From assembly GCF_004341685.1 (NCBI RefSeq), contig NZ_SMAA01000010.1, forward strand, positions 1 through 64,000: a stretch of DNA of 64,000 bases, in the 5' to 3' direction. This DNA is from Pectinatus cerevisiiphilus. Lineage in GTDB: Bacteria; Bacillota; Negativicutes; Selenomonadales; Selenomonadaceae. Within the stretch, counting starts at the first letter, position 1. The number at the start of each line of letters is the position of its first letter. Positions 27,066 to 34,894 of the stretch are shown here, piece by piece. Under the pieces are notes generated by a model. The model worked only from the letters and a program-made list of their open reading frames with translations, was not told the origin of the DNA and ran no database searches. The position numbers and the translations under genes were made by a program.

Positions 27066-28403
27066 TTAAAAACTGATTTTAGATAAGAGTGTAGTGATAA
27101 TGATTGCTGTTACAGAAGCTATGCAAGTGGCTAATGTATATGATTTTAGTGCACCTTCTACAGTAAGGTTAAAATACTCTTTAACTATCCAAAAACCTGA
27201 ATCTGTAACATGTGAAAAACAGATAGCACCAGAACCAACTGCTAGTGCAACTATGGCAGGATCAAGCCCCGGATATTGTGCGAGCATGGGGGAGACAATA
27301 CCTGCTGCAGTCATCATGGCAACTGTAGCAGAACCAACAGAAAATCGCATGACAGCAGCTACTACCCAAGCCAAAAGCAAAGGGCTCATGTCTAGGGATG
27401 TTAGTATATCACCTAGTTTTATACCTAGACCGCTATCGATAAGAACCTTATTAAAAGCTCCACCGGCACCGATAACTAATAATATTCCAGCCACAGGGGC
27501 AAAAGATTGGTCAGTGAATTTGAGCAGGTCACGCATAGAAAAACCTCTATTTAGACCAAGTGACCAATAGGCAAAGAATGCTGATATTAAAAGAGCTACT
27601 ATAGGATTGCCGATAAAGTTTACAAGTTCAGTATATTGAGAATTTTCAGTAGCACTTAAATCAAATAAAGTTTTTGAAACCATAATAAGCATTGGTAATA
27701 GAACGGTAAATAAAGTTATTCCAAAATGTGGTAGATCTGCGTCGGCAGTCTGTTTTCTTGTTCTTGATAATGAGGCCATGTCTGTTTTAACATATTTTTT
27801 AATAAAACTTGTCCAAATAGGGCCGGCGACTGTTGCGGCAATTATACAGACAATAAGGCCTAAAATAATTACTTTACCTATATCTGCATGTAAAGTTGCA
27901 GCAATAGCCATTGCTGCTGGATGGGGAGGTAACATACAGTGTACAATTTGGAGGGATACACCTATTGGAACACCAATTGCGACAATAGAAAGACCAGTTG
28001 CTCTGGCTACACTTATAATGAGTGGGATGAGTAGGACAAGGCCAACCTGAAAAAATACAGGTATGCCAGTAATCAAACCTACTACCATCATTGCCCAATT
28101 GGCACGCCGTTTACCAAATGCGTTAATAAGTGTGCGGGCAAGTCTTTCTGCCCCACCAGAAGTTTCCAACATTTTCCCTAAAATACTGCCAAGTCCGAGT
28201 ACTGTAGCTAAAAAACCGAGGGTGCTACCCATGCCAGCCTCTATAGAAGCACATATTTTTGATAAAGGCATACTTGTTATGAGACCAACATACAGACAGG
28301 CAACAATGAGACTGATAAAGGCATGTAGACGGATCTTCATGATTAAAAATACAACTAATAGAATTGCACTAAACAGAGTGCCAACTAAAAAGGCAGTTTC
28401 CAT
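27066..28403 (-). CDS. GntP-family gluconate/sugar-acid permease
   Basis: 445 aa, about 12 helices. GntP family features include GLGSILGKMLETSGGAERLA near residue 70, the conserved LPPHPAAMAIA motif near 160, and a C-terminal FSHVTDSGFW segment. Imports gluconate-like acids by proton symport. It is the last gene of the operon dehydrogenase-kinase-aldolase-permease, 16 bp after the aldolase, with GGAGG before its ATG. The cargo is probably the four-carbon or related sugar acid catabolised by those enzymes. Confidence 0.92.
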   Translation of the reverse strand: METAFLVGTLFSAILLVVFLIMKIRLHAFISLIVACLYVGLITSMPLSKICASIEAGMGSTLGFLATVLGLGSILGKMLETSGGAERLARTLINAFGKRRANWAMMVVGLITGIPVFFQVGLVLLIPLIISVARATGLSIVAIGVPIGVSLQIVHCMLPPHPAAMAIAATLHADIGKVIILGLIVCIIAATVAGPIWTSFIKKYVKTDMASLSRTRKQTADADLPHFGITLFTVLLPMLIMVSKTLFDLSATENSQYTELVNFIGNPIVALLISAFFAYWSLGLNRGFSMRDLLKFTDQSFAPVAGILLVIGAGGAFNKVLIDSGLGIKLGDILTSLDMSPLLLAWVVAAVMRFSVGSATVAMMTAAGIVSPMLAQYPGLDPAIVALAVGSGAICFSHVTDSGFWIVKEYFNLTVEGALKSYTLATCIASVTAIIITTLLSKISF

Positions 28404-28419
28404 TTATTTTCCTCCTGAA

Positions 28420-29289
28420 TTATTTCCTAATAAAATTACATTTTGTAAAAGTAAACCAATCAATATATCGTTCTACTACAGCAGTCATTCTTTCTTCGGA
28501 AAATTTTGTCATTGTTTCAAATCTTGTATTTGGATCAGTATGTTGTGCTAAAAATTCTCTTGCTGCTTTTATACCAGTGGTAGATATTTCTGTGTTAATG
28601 TTTATTTTTCGAATTCCTAGATGGATTGCTTCTTGCAAAGCATTTTTTGATATTCCTGAACTACCGTGTAACACAAGTGGGAGTTTTACGGCAGCATGTA
28701 TTTCCTGCAAACGCGTAAAATCAAGTAAGGGGACTCCTTTGTAAATACCATGTGCATTTCCTATAGCTATTGCCAAGGCATCTGCATCTGATTCAGTAGC
28801 ATACGTTTTTGCTGATGATACAGTTGTATAATCATGTTGGCGTACTTCTTTTTTGGCATCAGAACCGTCTTCTTCATTCATGTACCCCAGTTCACCTTCG
28901 ACACTGGCGCCGATGGTATGTGCTAAAGAACAGATTGCTTTGGTTTGAGCTATATTATTCTGTAATGTTTCAGCGGAGCCATCATACATTACGGAAGTGA
29001 AGCCGCATTTAAGTGCTCTTTCTATGGTTTCTATATGTCGACTATGATCAAGATGCAGCACGAATTGTCGATCTTTATCTTTGGTATAAAATTTTACTAG
29101 TTCAGCCATTGCCTCTAGTGGCATATGTTTATCGTAGGCTTCACCAAATGCAAGTATTGTTGGTGCAATTGTTTTTGTAGAACCCTGCATTACAGCTTGC
29201 AGGGATTCTACGTTATAAACATTAAATGAACCTATAGCAATATTTTGTTCTTCAGCAAAATGAAGAGCTTGTTTTAAATTGATCAGCAT
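28420..29289 (-). CDS. class II (zinc) ketose-bisphosphate aldolase family protein
   Basis: 289 aa of the FbaA/GatY/KbaY family. Visible motifs: GSFNVYN (20-26), HLDHS (79-83, zinc His82 and catalytic Asp81), MYDGS (101-105), EGELG (131-135), GNAHGIYKG (zinc His180), LHGSSGI (zinc His ~208) and KININT for phosphate binding. Its operon neighbours are a HIBADH-type dehydrogenase and a DUF1537 kinase. In the characterised tetronate pathways that place is taken by the unrelated OtnC decarboxylase. I infer that this aldolase forms DHAP (or an equivalent enediolate product) from the phosphorylated oxo-acid. It is not expected to be the glycolytic aldolase. Confidence 0.88.
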   Translation of the reverse strand: MLINLKQALHFAEEQNIAIGSFNVYNVESLQAVMQGSTKTIAPTILAFGEAYDKHMPLEAMAELVKFYTKDKDRQFVLHLDHSRHIETIERALKCGFTSVMYDGSAETLQNNIAQTKAICSLAHTIGASVEGELGYMNEEDGSDAKKEVRQHDYTTVSSAKTYATESDADALAIAIGNAHGIYKGVPLLDFTRLQEIHAAVKLPLVLHGSSGISKNALQEAIHLGIRKININTEISTTGIKAAREFLAQHTDPNTRFETMTKFSEERMTAVVERYIDWFTFTKCNFIRK

Positions 29290-29307
29290 ATTTTCACCTA
29301 AAACCTT

Positions 29308-30732
29308 TCAGTGAGTACTGAGCATATCAACAACTTGGCGCAGGGTATCTACAGCACCTACATTACCAGGGAAAATGATATATGACATACCGGGGAATTT
29401 ACTTTCCTTGCCTGTTTTCCATACAGGAATACCAGGAGCTACCTGCCCGAGAACAAGCGCTCTTTTAACGGATAAGCCTTTGGTTCCAACATCACTTGAT
29501 GTGATGCCGCCCTTTGCGATAAGAAAACTTGGTTGAACAGATAAACGACCTACAATACTTGTAATAGCTTCTGAAATTTTTACAGAAATACGCAAGGATT
29601 CTTCTTCCGATCCAGCATCAAAACGTTTCCGGCCTGTAAAAACAGTGACCGTTTCCCCTTTTTTGATGAAATCTTCAGTGCTTTTAATAATTTTGGTAAG
29701 TTCTGTTGCTAATTTTGTGGGATTGAGTACTAAGAGATGATTGAATTCAATAAATTTTATATGGGGATTTTTCATTAATTCATTAAGTTGATCAGTAGTT
29801 TTTTGTACATGTGAGCCAACAATAATAAGACCACCATTTTTATTTTCAGTAGCAACTAGTTCACTTCGACGTAAGAGTGGTTTGTCAGGTATGTTACCAA
29901 TCACTTTTGTAAAAGCTGCTGCCGTACGAAACATAAAGTTTTTTCCAGCTTTCATTGCTTGTATAAGTGCAGCTGCAAATATCTTAACATCTACATAATC
30001 AACAGCATTGACGATAATTTTATTAAAATTATTAACTTGCATGAGTTGATTACAAATAGAATCTATTTTAAGATTACGTAAATCATCAAGAGAAATACAT
30101 GTTGTGTCTGCTGCTTTATATTCACCGTGTGTCTTTTCTTCAACATATGCGCACATGTCTGAAGCATTATAAGCAAAAGTTTTATCTTTAGCAAATTCTG
30201 TTTCACCAGCAGGAATAAGATAATCACCTTCCTGTACGTAATGAATATTTCCAATGGTGAAACGCCCACCTTCTTTAAAGAAGGGCATAAGTATTTCTCC
30301 ATCAATTTTTGTTTTTGTATTTTTCTCAAGAGTATTTCGCAGTGTTTTTGTTTCGAGTGGATAATGTCCGCGTAAAGTGGAATCACTACGGCTGATAATC
30401 ATGAAATCCTTACCACAACGCTGGCTTTCTTTTACTATGCGTGATGCTATTTCTTCATGGACTTTTTCAGTATATTCGGCAGAAAAAGCACGTGAATTGG
30501 TTAAAATAAAAAACATGGAGCGATTTTCTGCAAACCCTGCAGCTATACTCTTATCAGACCAGTCTGTATATACAGAAATATCATGTATAGTTTGTACTCC
30601 GGTCGGATCATCATCGAGGACAATAATTTTTTTGTTAAATCCGTGAAATGCTTTAGCAAGGAGTTTATCAACTTCTGGCTCACTAACTAATGGAATCTCT
30701 TTAAAAATATTATTTTTCAGTATTTTCACCAT
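29308..30732 (-). CDS. DUF1537-family four-carbon acid-sugar kinase
   Basis: 474 aa, OtnK/DtnK-like. The N-terminal sugar-acid-binding domain starts with LDDDPTGVQT (Asp40-42) and includes SRSDSTLRGHYPLE. The C-terminal nucleotide-binding domain has AKGGITSSDVGTKGL and FPGNVGA loops. Characterised relatives phosphorylate 3-oxo-tetronate or threonate. The DDDPTG variant, rather than ADDFTGA, marks a distinct subgroup. AGGAGA lies upstream of the ATG. Gaps of 18 bp to the aldolase and 37 bp to the dehydrogenase indicate one transcript. Substrate here is inferred only. Confidence 0.88.
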   Translation of the reverse strand: MVKILKNNIFKEIPLVSEPEVDKLLAKAFHGFNKKIIVLDDDPTGVQTIHDISVYTDWSDKSIAAGFAENRSMFFILTNSRAFSAEYTEKVHEEIASRIVKESQRCGKDFMIISRSDSTLRGHYPLETKTLRNTLEKNTKTKIDGEILMPFFKEGGRFTIGNIHYVQEGDYLIPAGETEFAKDKTFAYNASDMCAYVEEKTHGEYKAADTTCISLDDLRNLKIDSICNQLMQVNNFNKIIVNAVDYVDVKIFAAALIQAMKAGKNFMFRTAAAFTKVIGNIPDKPLLRRSELVATENKNGGLIIVGSHVQKTTDQLNELMKNPHIKFIEFNHLLVLNPTKLATELTKIIKSTEDFIKKGETVTVFTGRKRFDAGSEEESLRISVKISEAITSIVGRLSVQPSFLIAKGGITSSDVGTKGLSVKRALVLGQVAPGIPVWKTGKESKFPGMSYIIFPGNVGAVDTLRQVVDMLSTH

Positions 30733-30769
30733 AATGAAATTCTTCTCCTATTTTTCCAAATATTTTCAG

Positions 30770-31663
30770 TCATTCTTGGGATTTTACTATAACATCAGAT
30801 ATTTTTTCATAAAATTGAACTATACCGCTATGGTCATCCATAATATGACCATTAGCTTTCAAACTGAGCATAATCTGTTGTAAAGAACTTGTAAGGATTA
30901 ATGGGACATTCAGACTTTTGGCGGTGTCCATAACATTGGTAATATCTTTGAGATTGATAGCGAGAGTTCCGCCTGGTTTAAAATTGCGACTATACATCAT
31001 TGGGGCTTTGGCGTCTAGTACAGTGCTGCCGGCTAAACCACCACGAACTGCTTCATATACTTTTTTGGGATCAGCACCTGCTTTTTGGGCTAATACTAGT
31101 GCTTCCGATACTGCAGCAATATTGAGATTTACCATGATTTGATTTGCTAATTTTGCAACTGAACCACTACCATTAGGTCCTACAACTGTTATAGATTTAC
31201 CCATTGCTTCAAAAATATATTTGATTTTTTCAACAGTTTTTTCTTCTCCGCCAATCATGAAGGCTAATGTTCCATCAATAGCACCTGGTTCTCCACCACT
31301 TACTGGTGAGTCGAGGAAAGGACAATTTTTTTCAGCAGCAAGTTTGGCAAATTCTTGCGAAGCCACAGGAGATACCGAACTCATATCGACAATTACTGTT
31401 CCTGGACATGCACCAGCAAGAATACCATCTTGACCTTCTAAAAGACTCTTAACAATGGCCGCATTTGGCACCATCGTAATCACTACGTCTTTATTAGAAG
31501 CTACTTCTTTTGGTGAAGTGGCTGTTTTTGCGCCCTCTTTTGCTAATATTGCCATAGCATTTTCACTGATATCGTAAACAGTGGTATCAATGCCAGCTTG
31601 CAGTAAATTTTTTACCATTGGTTTTCCCATAATTCCTAATCCAATAAATCCTACTTTTGACAT
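30770..31663 (-). CDS. HIBADH-family dehydrogenase (LtnD/GarR-like), first gene of sugar-acid operon
   Basis: 297 aa beta-hydroxyacid dehydrogenase. NAD(P) motif GFIGLGIMGKPM at the N-terminus, substrate-binding DSPVSGGEPGA (~117-127) and the catalytic Lys in GSVAKLANQ (~170). Homologues oxidise L-threonate (LtnD) or reduce tartronate semialdehyde (GarR). Context with a DUF1537 kinase favours an LtnD-like oxidation of a tetronate-type acid. AAGGAGG precedes the ATG. A candidate GntR operator lies 28-47 bp upstream. Confidence 0.9.
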   Translation of the reverse strand: MSKVGFIGLGIMGKPMVKNLLQAGIDTTVYDISENAMAILAKEGAKTATSPKEVASNKDVVITMVPNAAIVKSLLEGQDGILAGACPGTVIVDMSSVSPVASQEFAKLAAEKNCPFLDSPVSGGEPGAIDGTLAFMIGGEEKTVEKIKYIFEAMGKSITVVGPNGSGSVAKLANQIMVNLNIAAVSEALVLAQKAGADPKKVYEAVRGGLAGSTVLDAKAPMMYSRNFKPGGTLAINLKDITNVMDTAKSLNVPLILTSSLQQIMLSLKANGHIMDDHSGIVQFYEKISDVIVKSQE

Positions 31664-31690
31664 ATTAAGTCCTCCTTAAAATAATATATT

Positions 31691-31710
31691 GCATGTAGCA
31701 TGTTACATAC
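31691..31710 (-). promoter_or_regulatory. candidate GntR operator of the sugar-acid operon
   Basis: Contains TGTAGCATGTTACA-type symmetry. It shares ATGTAGCAT (31693-31701) exactly with the promoter of the adjacent gntR gene (32443-32451). Position just upstream of the dehydrogenase ribosome site fits repression. Confidence 0.55.
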
Positions 31711-31713
31711 TAG

Positions 31714-31771
31714 TTAATGCAAAATCAATGGCATATTAAAATCAATTAATATGCCATTGATTTTGCATTAA
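31714..31771. repeat. 25-bp perfect inverted repeat overlapping the gntR 3' end
   Basis: Arms 31714-31738 and 31747-31771 with an 8-nt loop. The right arm encodes the final codons (NAKSMAY) and most of the stop codon of the GntR gene. There is no U run after it on the minus strand, so it is not a classical terminator. It lies directly before the operon promoter/operator. Confidence 0.8.
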
Positions 31772-32420
31772 AACATGTTTTTAGAATATTTCCTGTTATT
31801 AGCATGTGCTCATTGAAAATGCTTTCAGCTTTTTGTCCATCACCACTACAAATACCTTGAAAAATTTTTTGATGTTCAGCCAATGCATCTTTATGGCGAT
31901 TTTTGAAAGTTAATGAATTTACAGTAATTTGTTCCAATTTACTTCTCATTTGATCAACAGTCTTGATAAAATACGTATTTTGAGTGAAATGAACAATAAT
32001 ACCATGAAATTCAATATCAGCTTTCATGTATTTATAATGACTAGCATTGTCGGCAAGAAAATTTTTAGTTTCATTTAAACAATTCTGCATTTGTTGAAGT
32101 GCTTTTTGACCTTCAACGGTATGGATATGTTCTGTGAGGTATTTAACGCTATAACCTTCTATTGCTGTTCGAGCTTGTAAGATTTGATTTATATCATCAA
32201 GTGAGATTGGTTTTACGCTGATACCTCGATTGTTATAAATTTCAACAAAGCCTTCATGTTTGAGTTGAAGGATGGCTTCTCTTACCGGAGTACGTGAAAC
32301 TTCTAGTTGATTAGCAAACATTTGTTCAGAGTAGATTTCTCCAGGATTAAGGTCACCTTTGACAATTAACTGTTTTAAATGTTGATAAACTTGATCTTTA
32401 TATGAAATTTTTTTTATCAT
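31746..32420 (-). CDS. GntR-family (FadR/FCD-type) transcriptional regulator
   Basis: 224 aa. N-terminal winged helix (YKDQVYQHLKQLIVKGDLNP, then YSEQMFANQLEVSRTPVREAI and LKHEGFVEI) and an all-helical FCD ligand-binding domain containing ADIEFHGIIV and a late EHQKIF segment with the usual metal-binding His positions. It is transcribed in the same direction as the sugar-acid operon and ends 82 bp before it. Shared sequence motifs in both promoters suggest autoregulation and control of the operon, with a sugar acid or catabolic intermediate as inducer (inference). Confidence 0.9.
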   Translation of the reverse strand: MIKKISYKDQVYQHLKQLIVKGDLNPGEIYSEQMFANQLEVSRTPVREAILQLKHEGFVEIYNNRGISVKPISLDDINQILQARTAIEGYSVKYLTEHIHTVEGQKALQQMQNCLNETKNFLADNASHYKYMKADIEFHGIIVHFTQNTYFIKTVDQMRSKLEQITVNSLTFKNRHKDALAEHQKIFQGICSGDGQKAESIFNEHMLITGNILKTCFNAKSMAY

Positions 32421-32440
32421 TTAAAATTCCTTTCTCCCTG

Positions 32441-32475
32441 ATATGTAGCATACTATTCTTATTTTCAAAAGTCAA
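32441..32475 (-). promoter_or_regulatory. gntR promoter with overlapping operator
   Basis: Minus strand: TTGACT (32470-32475), 17-bp spacer, TATGCT (32447-32452). The -10 region is inside the ATGTAGCAT motif shared with the downstream operon, so binding would block initiation. Confidence 0.55.
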
Positions 32476-32658
32476 TTAAAAATTTAATTCTAGTATGATA
32501 ATTAAACTAAAAAATGTAAATTATTATGAGCTTGTTTTTAAAAATGAAGAAAAGATATGAATTAAGTGAGCTTTTTTTCAAAACTGAAAAAGAAGATACT
32601 GACAAATATTCTCTATATTAATATATTATAATTATCAAAGGTGAAAGGAATTTTTAAA

Positions 32659-32872
32659 ATGCAATGGTTTGATATTAATATTGGCTGCCAGTTTTAAAAA
32701 CGCGCAGCAAGTACAGGCACTTTGTGAATATGGAATCGGTGCGGCTACTGTTGCACCAGTTGTTTTACATGGACTTTTGCAAAATGATTCTGTTTCTGCG
32801 GCGGTAAAGGCATTTACAGCTGATTTTACGAAACTCTGTGGTGAAGGAAGCACTATGGCAAATTGTAAATAA
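32659..32872 (+). pseudogene. remnant of a transaldolase / fructose-6-phosphate aldolase
   Basis: A 67-codon frame (32669-32872) reads ILAASFKNAQQVQALCEYG and then GAATVAPVVLHGLL, with a C-terminus MANC. This matches the last third of transaldolase-family proteins (usually 215-240 aa), where the AASFKN strand follows the catalytic barrel half. The Schiff-base lysine half is missing. An ATG at 32659 with an AAAGGA ribosome site opens in another frame, so the original 5' end appears joined to the 3' third by a deletion with frame loss. No product is expected. It may be a relic of a sugar pathway once placed next to this GntR locus. Confidence 0.65.
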
Positions 32873-32952
32873 AATAATGTAACCGTTAAATTGATTTTGA
32901 TTGTAATATTTTTTTAGTGCTCTATGAAGTGTTATGTTATTAAATATATTAC

Positions 32953-32982
32953 TTGACAGGTATTATATTGATCAGTTATAAT
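32953..32982 (+). promoter_or_regulatory. sigma-A promoter of the Mn riboswitch/TerC unit
   Basis: TTGACA (32953-32958), 18-bp spacer, TATAAT (32977-32982); transcription should begin near 32989, just before the aptamer. Confidence 0.8.
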
Positions 32983-32993
32983 TTAAATGTAAT

Positions 32994-33125
32994 TAAAAGG
33001 GAGTAACTTTAACATCGTTGTCAACAACACTGATGCAATTGTATTATGCGTCTGGCAGCGGCGTCGTGAATAGCGAAAGTGAGACTTTTAATGTGTATTT
33101 TATGCGCATTGAAAGTCTTTTTTTT
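32994..33125 (+). ncRNA. yybP-ykoY manganese riboswitch with terminator
   Basis: The leader begins AAAAGGGAGTAAC and contains the GTTGTCAACAAC segment, CGAAAGTGAGAC and a closing 3' strand, matching the yybP-ykoY class. Its 3' end forms an intrinsic terminator: stem 33082-33095 with 33105-33118, then an eight-T run to 33125. The next gene is a TerC-family exporter, the classic target of this Mn2+-sensing switch. Mn binding is expected to prevent the terminator and allow export. Confidence 0.85.
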
Positions 33126-33167
33126 GTGCATAAATAAAAATTTAGTGAGAGTGAAAAGGGGAAAATA

Positions 33168-33818
33168 ATGGATTTTATTACTGCATTAGGAACAATAATA
33201 ATTTTGGATCTCGTTTTGGCTGGAGACAACGCTGTAGTGATTGCCTTGGCTTCACGTAATTTACCACAGAATATGCGGCAAAAAGCAATCTATGTAGGAA
33301 CTGCAGGGGCAATAGGCATAAGAATAGTGATGACTGTTTTAGCGGCATATTTGTTGACAATTTCTTATATACAGGCTATTGGTGGACTGTTGCTGTTGCC
33401 AATTGCGATAAAGTTGCTTAAGCCGTCTGAAGGAACAGGCGAAATAAGTGTTGCGGCTAATTTTAGCAGCGCAGTAAAGACGATAATAGTTGCTGATGCT
33501 GCCATGGGGATAGATAATGTCTTAGCTATAGCGGGAGCCGCGCATGGTAATCTTACCTTGGTGGTAGTAGGACTTTTGATAAGCGTGCCTATAATTATCT
33601 GGGGCAGCAGCTTGATAGCAAAATGTATGGATAAATTTCCCATGCTTATTACCTTGGGAGCGGCCATTTTAGCTTACACTTCAGCGACTATGATAATTGG
33701 TGATAAGGTGATAGGCAGTCTGCTTTTAGATTTGAATGAATATATACGGTATATACTGCCTGTAATTTTTGTAGTTGGTGTAGTTTCTTCCCCTTATTTC
33801 TTTAGGAAAAAGGCATAA
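33168..33818 (+). CDS. TerC-family (YjbE/YkoY type) membrane protein, probable Mn exporter
   Basis: 216 aa, seven hydrophobic helices. It has the paired acidic membrane motifs DLVLAGDNAVVIALAS (~14-29) and AAMGIDNVLAIAG (~111-123) of the TerC superfamily. Relatives in Bacillus export manganese or metallate exoenzymes. It is governed by the yybP-ykoY riboswitch immediately upstream, which strongly supports a manganese role. AAAAGGGG precedes the ATG. Monocistronic, with a strong terminator after it. Confidence 0.9.
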   Translation: MDFITALGTIIILDLVLAGDNAVVIALASRNLPQNMRQKAIYVGTAGAIGIRIVMTVLAAYLLTISYIQAIGGLLLLPIAIKLLKPSEGTGEISVAANFSSAVKTIIVADAAMGIDNVLAIAGAAHGNLTLVVVGLLISVPIIIWGSSLIAKCMDKFPMLITLGAAILAYTSATMIIGDKVIGSLLLDLNEYIRYILPVIFVVGVVSSPYFFRKKA

Positions 33819-33869
33819 ATTGCTTATGTATAACTGATTATTTTTGGATATCATAAGTGTTGCATTAAT

Positions 33870-33901
33870 AAAAGCCCGCTTCAATTTTGAAGCGGGCTTT
33901 T
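33870..33901. terminator. terminator between terC and the secreted repeat protein
   Basis: Perfect 15-bp repeat (33870-33884 and 33887-33901) with A/T tails on both sides, serving convergent genes. Confidence 0.9.
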
Positions 33902-33931
33902 ATTAAAAAGGATATCAATTACACAGAAAAA

Positions 33932-34744
33932 TTAATTATTATTTTCGGCAGGAGCATCGGCATTTGCATCGGCAGGTGCTTGTGCGGCATTGGTATTTGC
34001 ATCAGTAGGTGCTTGTGCAGCATTAGCATTTGCATCAGTAGGTGCTACTGGTGTAGCATTAGCGTTTGCATTAGCGGGTGTTCCCTGTATGGCATTTGCA
34101 TTAGCGTTTGCATTAGCGGGTGTTCCCTGTATGGCATTTGCATCAGCAGGCAATTCTTTGAAGGATATCAAACCGTTTTGATAATCGGTGCTGTCCTGAG
34201 TAGTCATTTCGCCTGACTTAAAAAATACGATGACATAATTTGTTTTTTGGCCAGGAATATAAGTTTCGATACGTTGGCTGACATTGCCTTTTACTGCATC
34301 GGCTTTTTCTTTTTTATTTGCATCAACATATACATCCTGTTGACCAACCGCATATAATACTTTATGGCCGTTTAACGGAATAAATAACACGGTCTGGTAT
34401 CTGCCGTTACTATTCATTACAAAGTTAGCGGCATATTGTTGCGATTCTTTATCTGTCATTTTATCAAAATTGGGAATCTGTGATGAATCAAAAGCATTGG
34501 TAGCGATTATCCATCCTTCTAGGATATTATACCCGTCATTTTTAAAAACGAGTACTTCACCTTTTTGGTTAGGATCTATGAGCGGGATAACCCCAAGTGG
34601 TTTTTGTGGACAGTCAATGCTGTAGCCATAATCTTTACTGGTATAAGTATAGGCAGCAGATGCCTGCTTAGGCTGCATTAATCCTATAGACATGGAAACG
34701 GCAAAAATTCCCGCAAATATTTTCAACATATTTATCATTCTCAT
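33932..34744 (-). CDS. secreted protein with Asn-Ala-rich C-terminal repeats
   Basis: 270 aa with GGAGGG before the ATG. A signal peptide (LKIFAGIFAVSMSIGLM, cleavage near QASA-AY) leads to a ~170-residue domain of unknown function rich in Tyr, Lys and Asp (begins YTYTSKDYGYSIDCP). It somewhat resembles the PsbP/MOG1-like lipoprotein domains of Negativicutes. The last ~75 residues are low-complexity NANA/ADANA repeats, including two identical 14-residue units (NAIQGTPANANANA). I do not recognise a specific function; periplasmic or cell-surface location is likely. Confidence 0.8.
   Translation of the reverse strand: MRMINMLKIFAGIFAVSMSIGLMQPKQASAAYTYTSKDYGYSIDCPQKPLGVIPLIDPNQKGEVLVFKNDGYNILEGWIIATNAFDSSQIPNFDKMTDKESQQYAANFVMNSNGRYQTVLFIPLNGHKVLYAVGQQDVYVDANKKEKADAVKGNVSQRIETYIPGQKTNYVIVFFKSGEMTTQDSTDYQNGLISFKELPADANAIQGTPANANANANAIQGTPANANANATPVAPTDANANAAQAPTDANTNAAQAPADANADAPAENNN
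34059..34142. repeat. two perfect 42-bp tandem repeats in coding sequence
   Basis: 34059-34100 and 34101-34142 are identical 42-mers, embedded in a wider degenerate repeat tract (~33960-34150) that encodes the Asn-Ala tail. The period is a multiple of three, so copy-number changes would keep the frame. Confidence 0.9.
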
Positions 34745-34763
34745 TATTGTTCCCTCCTATTAC

Positions 34764-34777
34764 ATAATGTACATTAT
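34764..34777 (-). promoter_or_regulatory. 14-bp perfect palindrome upstream of the secreted protein gene
   Basis: ATAATGTACATTAT, 6 bp before the GGAGGG ribosome site; possible operator or promoter element. Confidence 0.35.
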
Positions 34778-34789
34778 ATCGTATTTCCA

Positions 34790-34834
34790 CAAAAAAATAT
34801 AGGGATGTATTGTAATAACATCTACATCCCTATA
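34790..34834 (-). terminator. terminator of the RND efflux operon
   Basis: Perfect 11-bp stem (34799-34809 and 34823-34833) followed on the minus strand by a seven-U run. Confidence 0.85.
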
Positions 34835-34894
34835 TCGAGGCAAACTATATCCATATATTAAAACATTTATTTTAGCCCATTAGAAGCATATGAA

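Noticed and set aside
33887-34216. Plus-strand Cys/Ile-rich ORF over the repeat tract
   Set aside because: It is the antisense reading of the Asn-Ala repeats of the secreted protein, which has a signal peptide and a good ribosome site.
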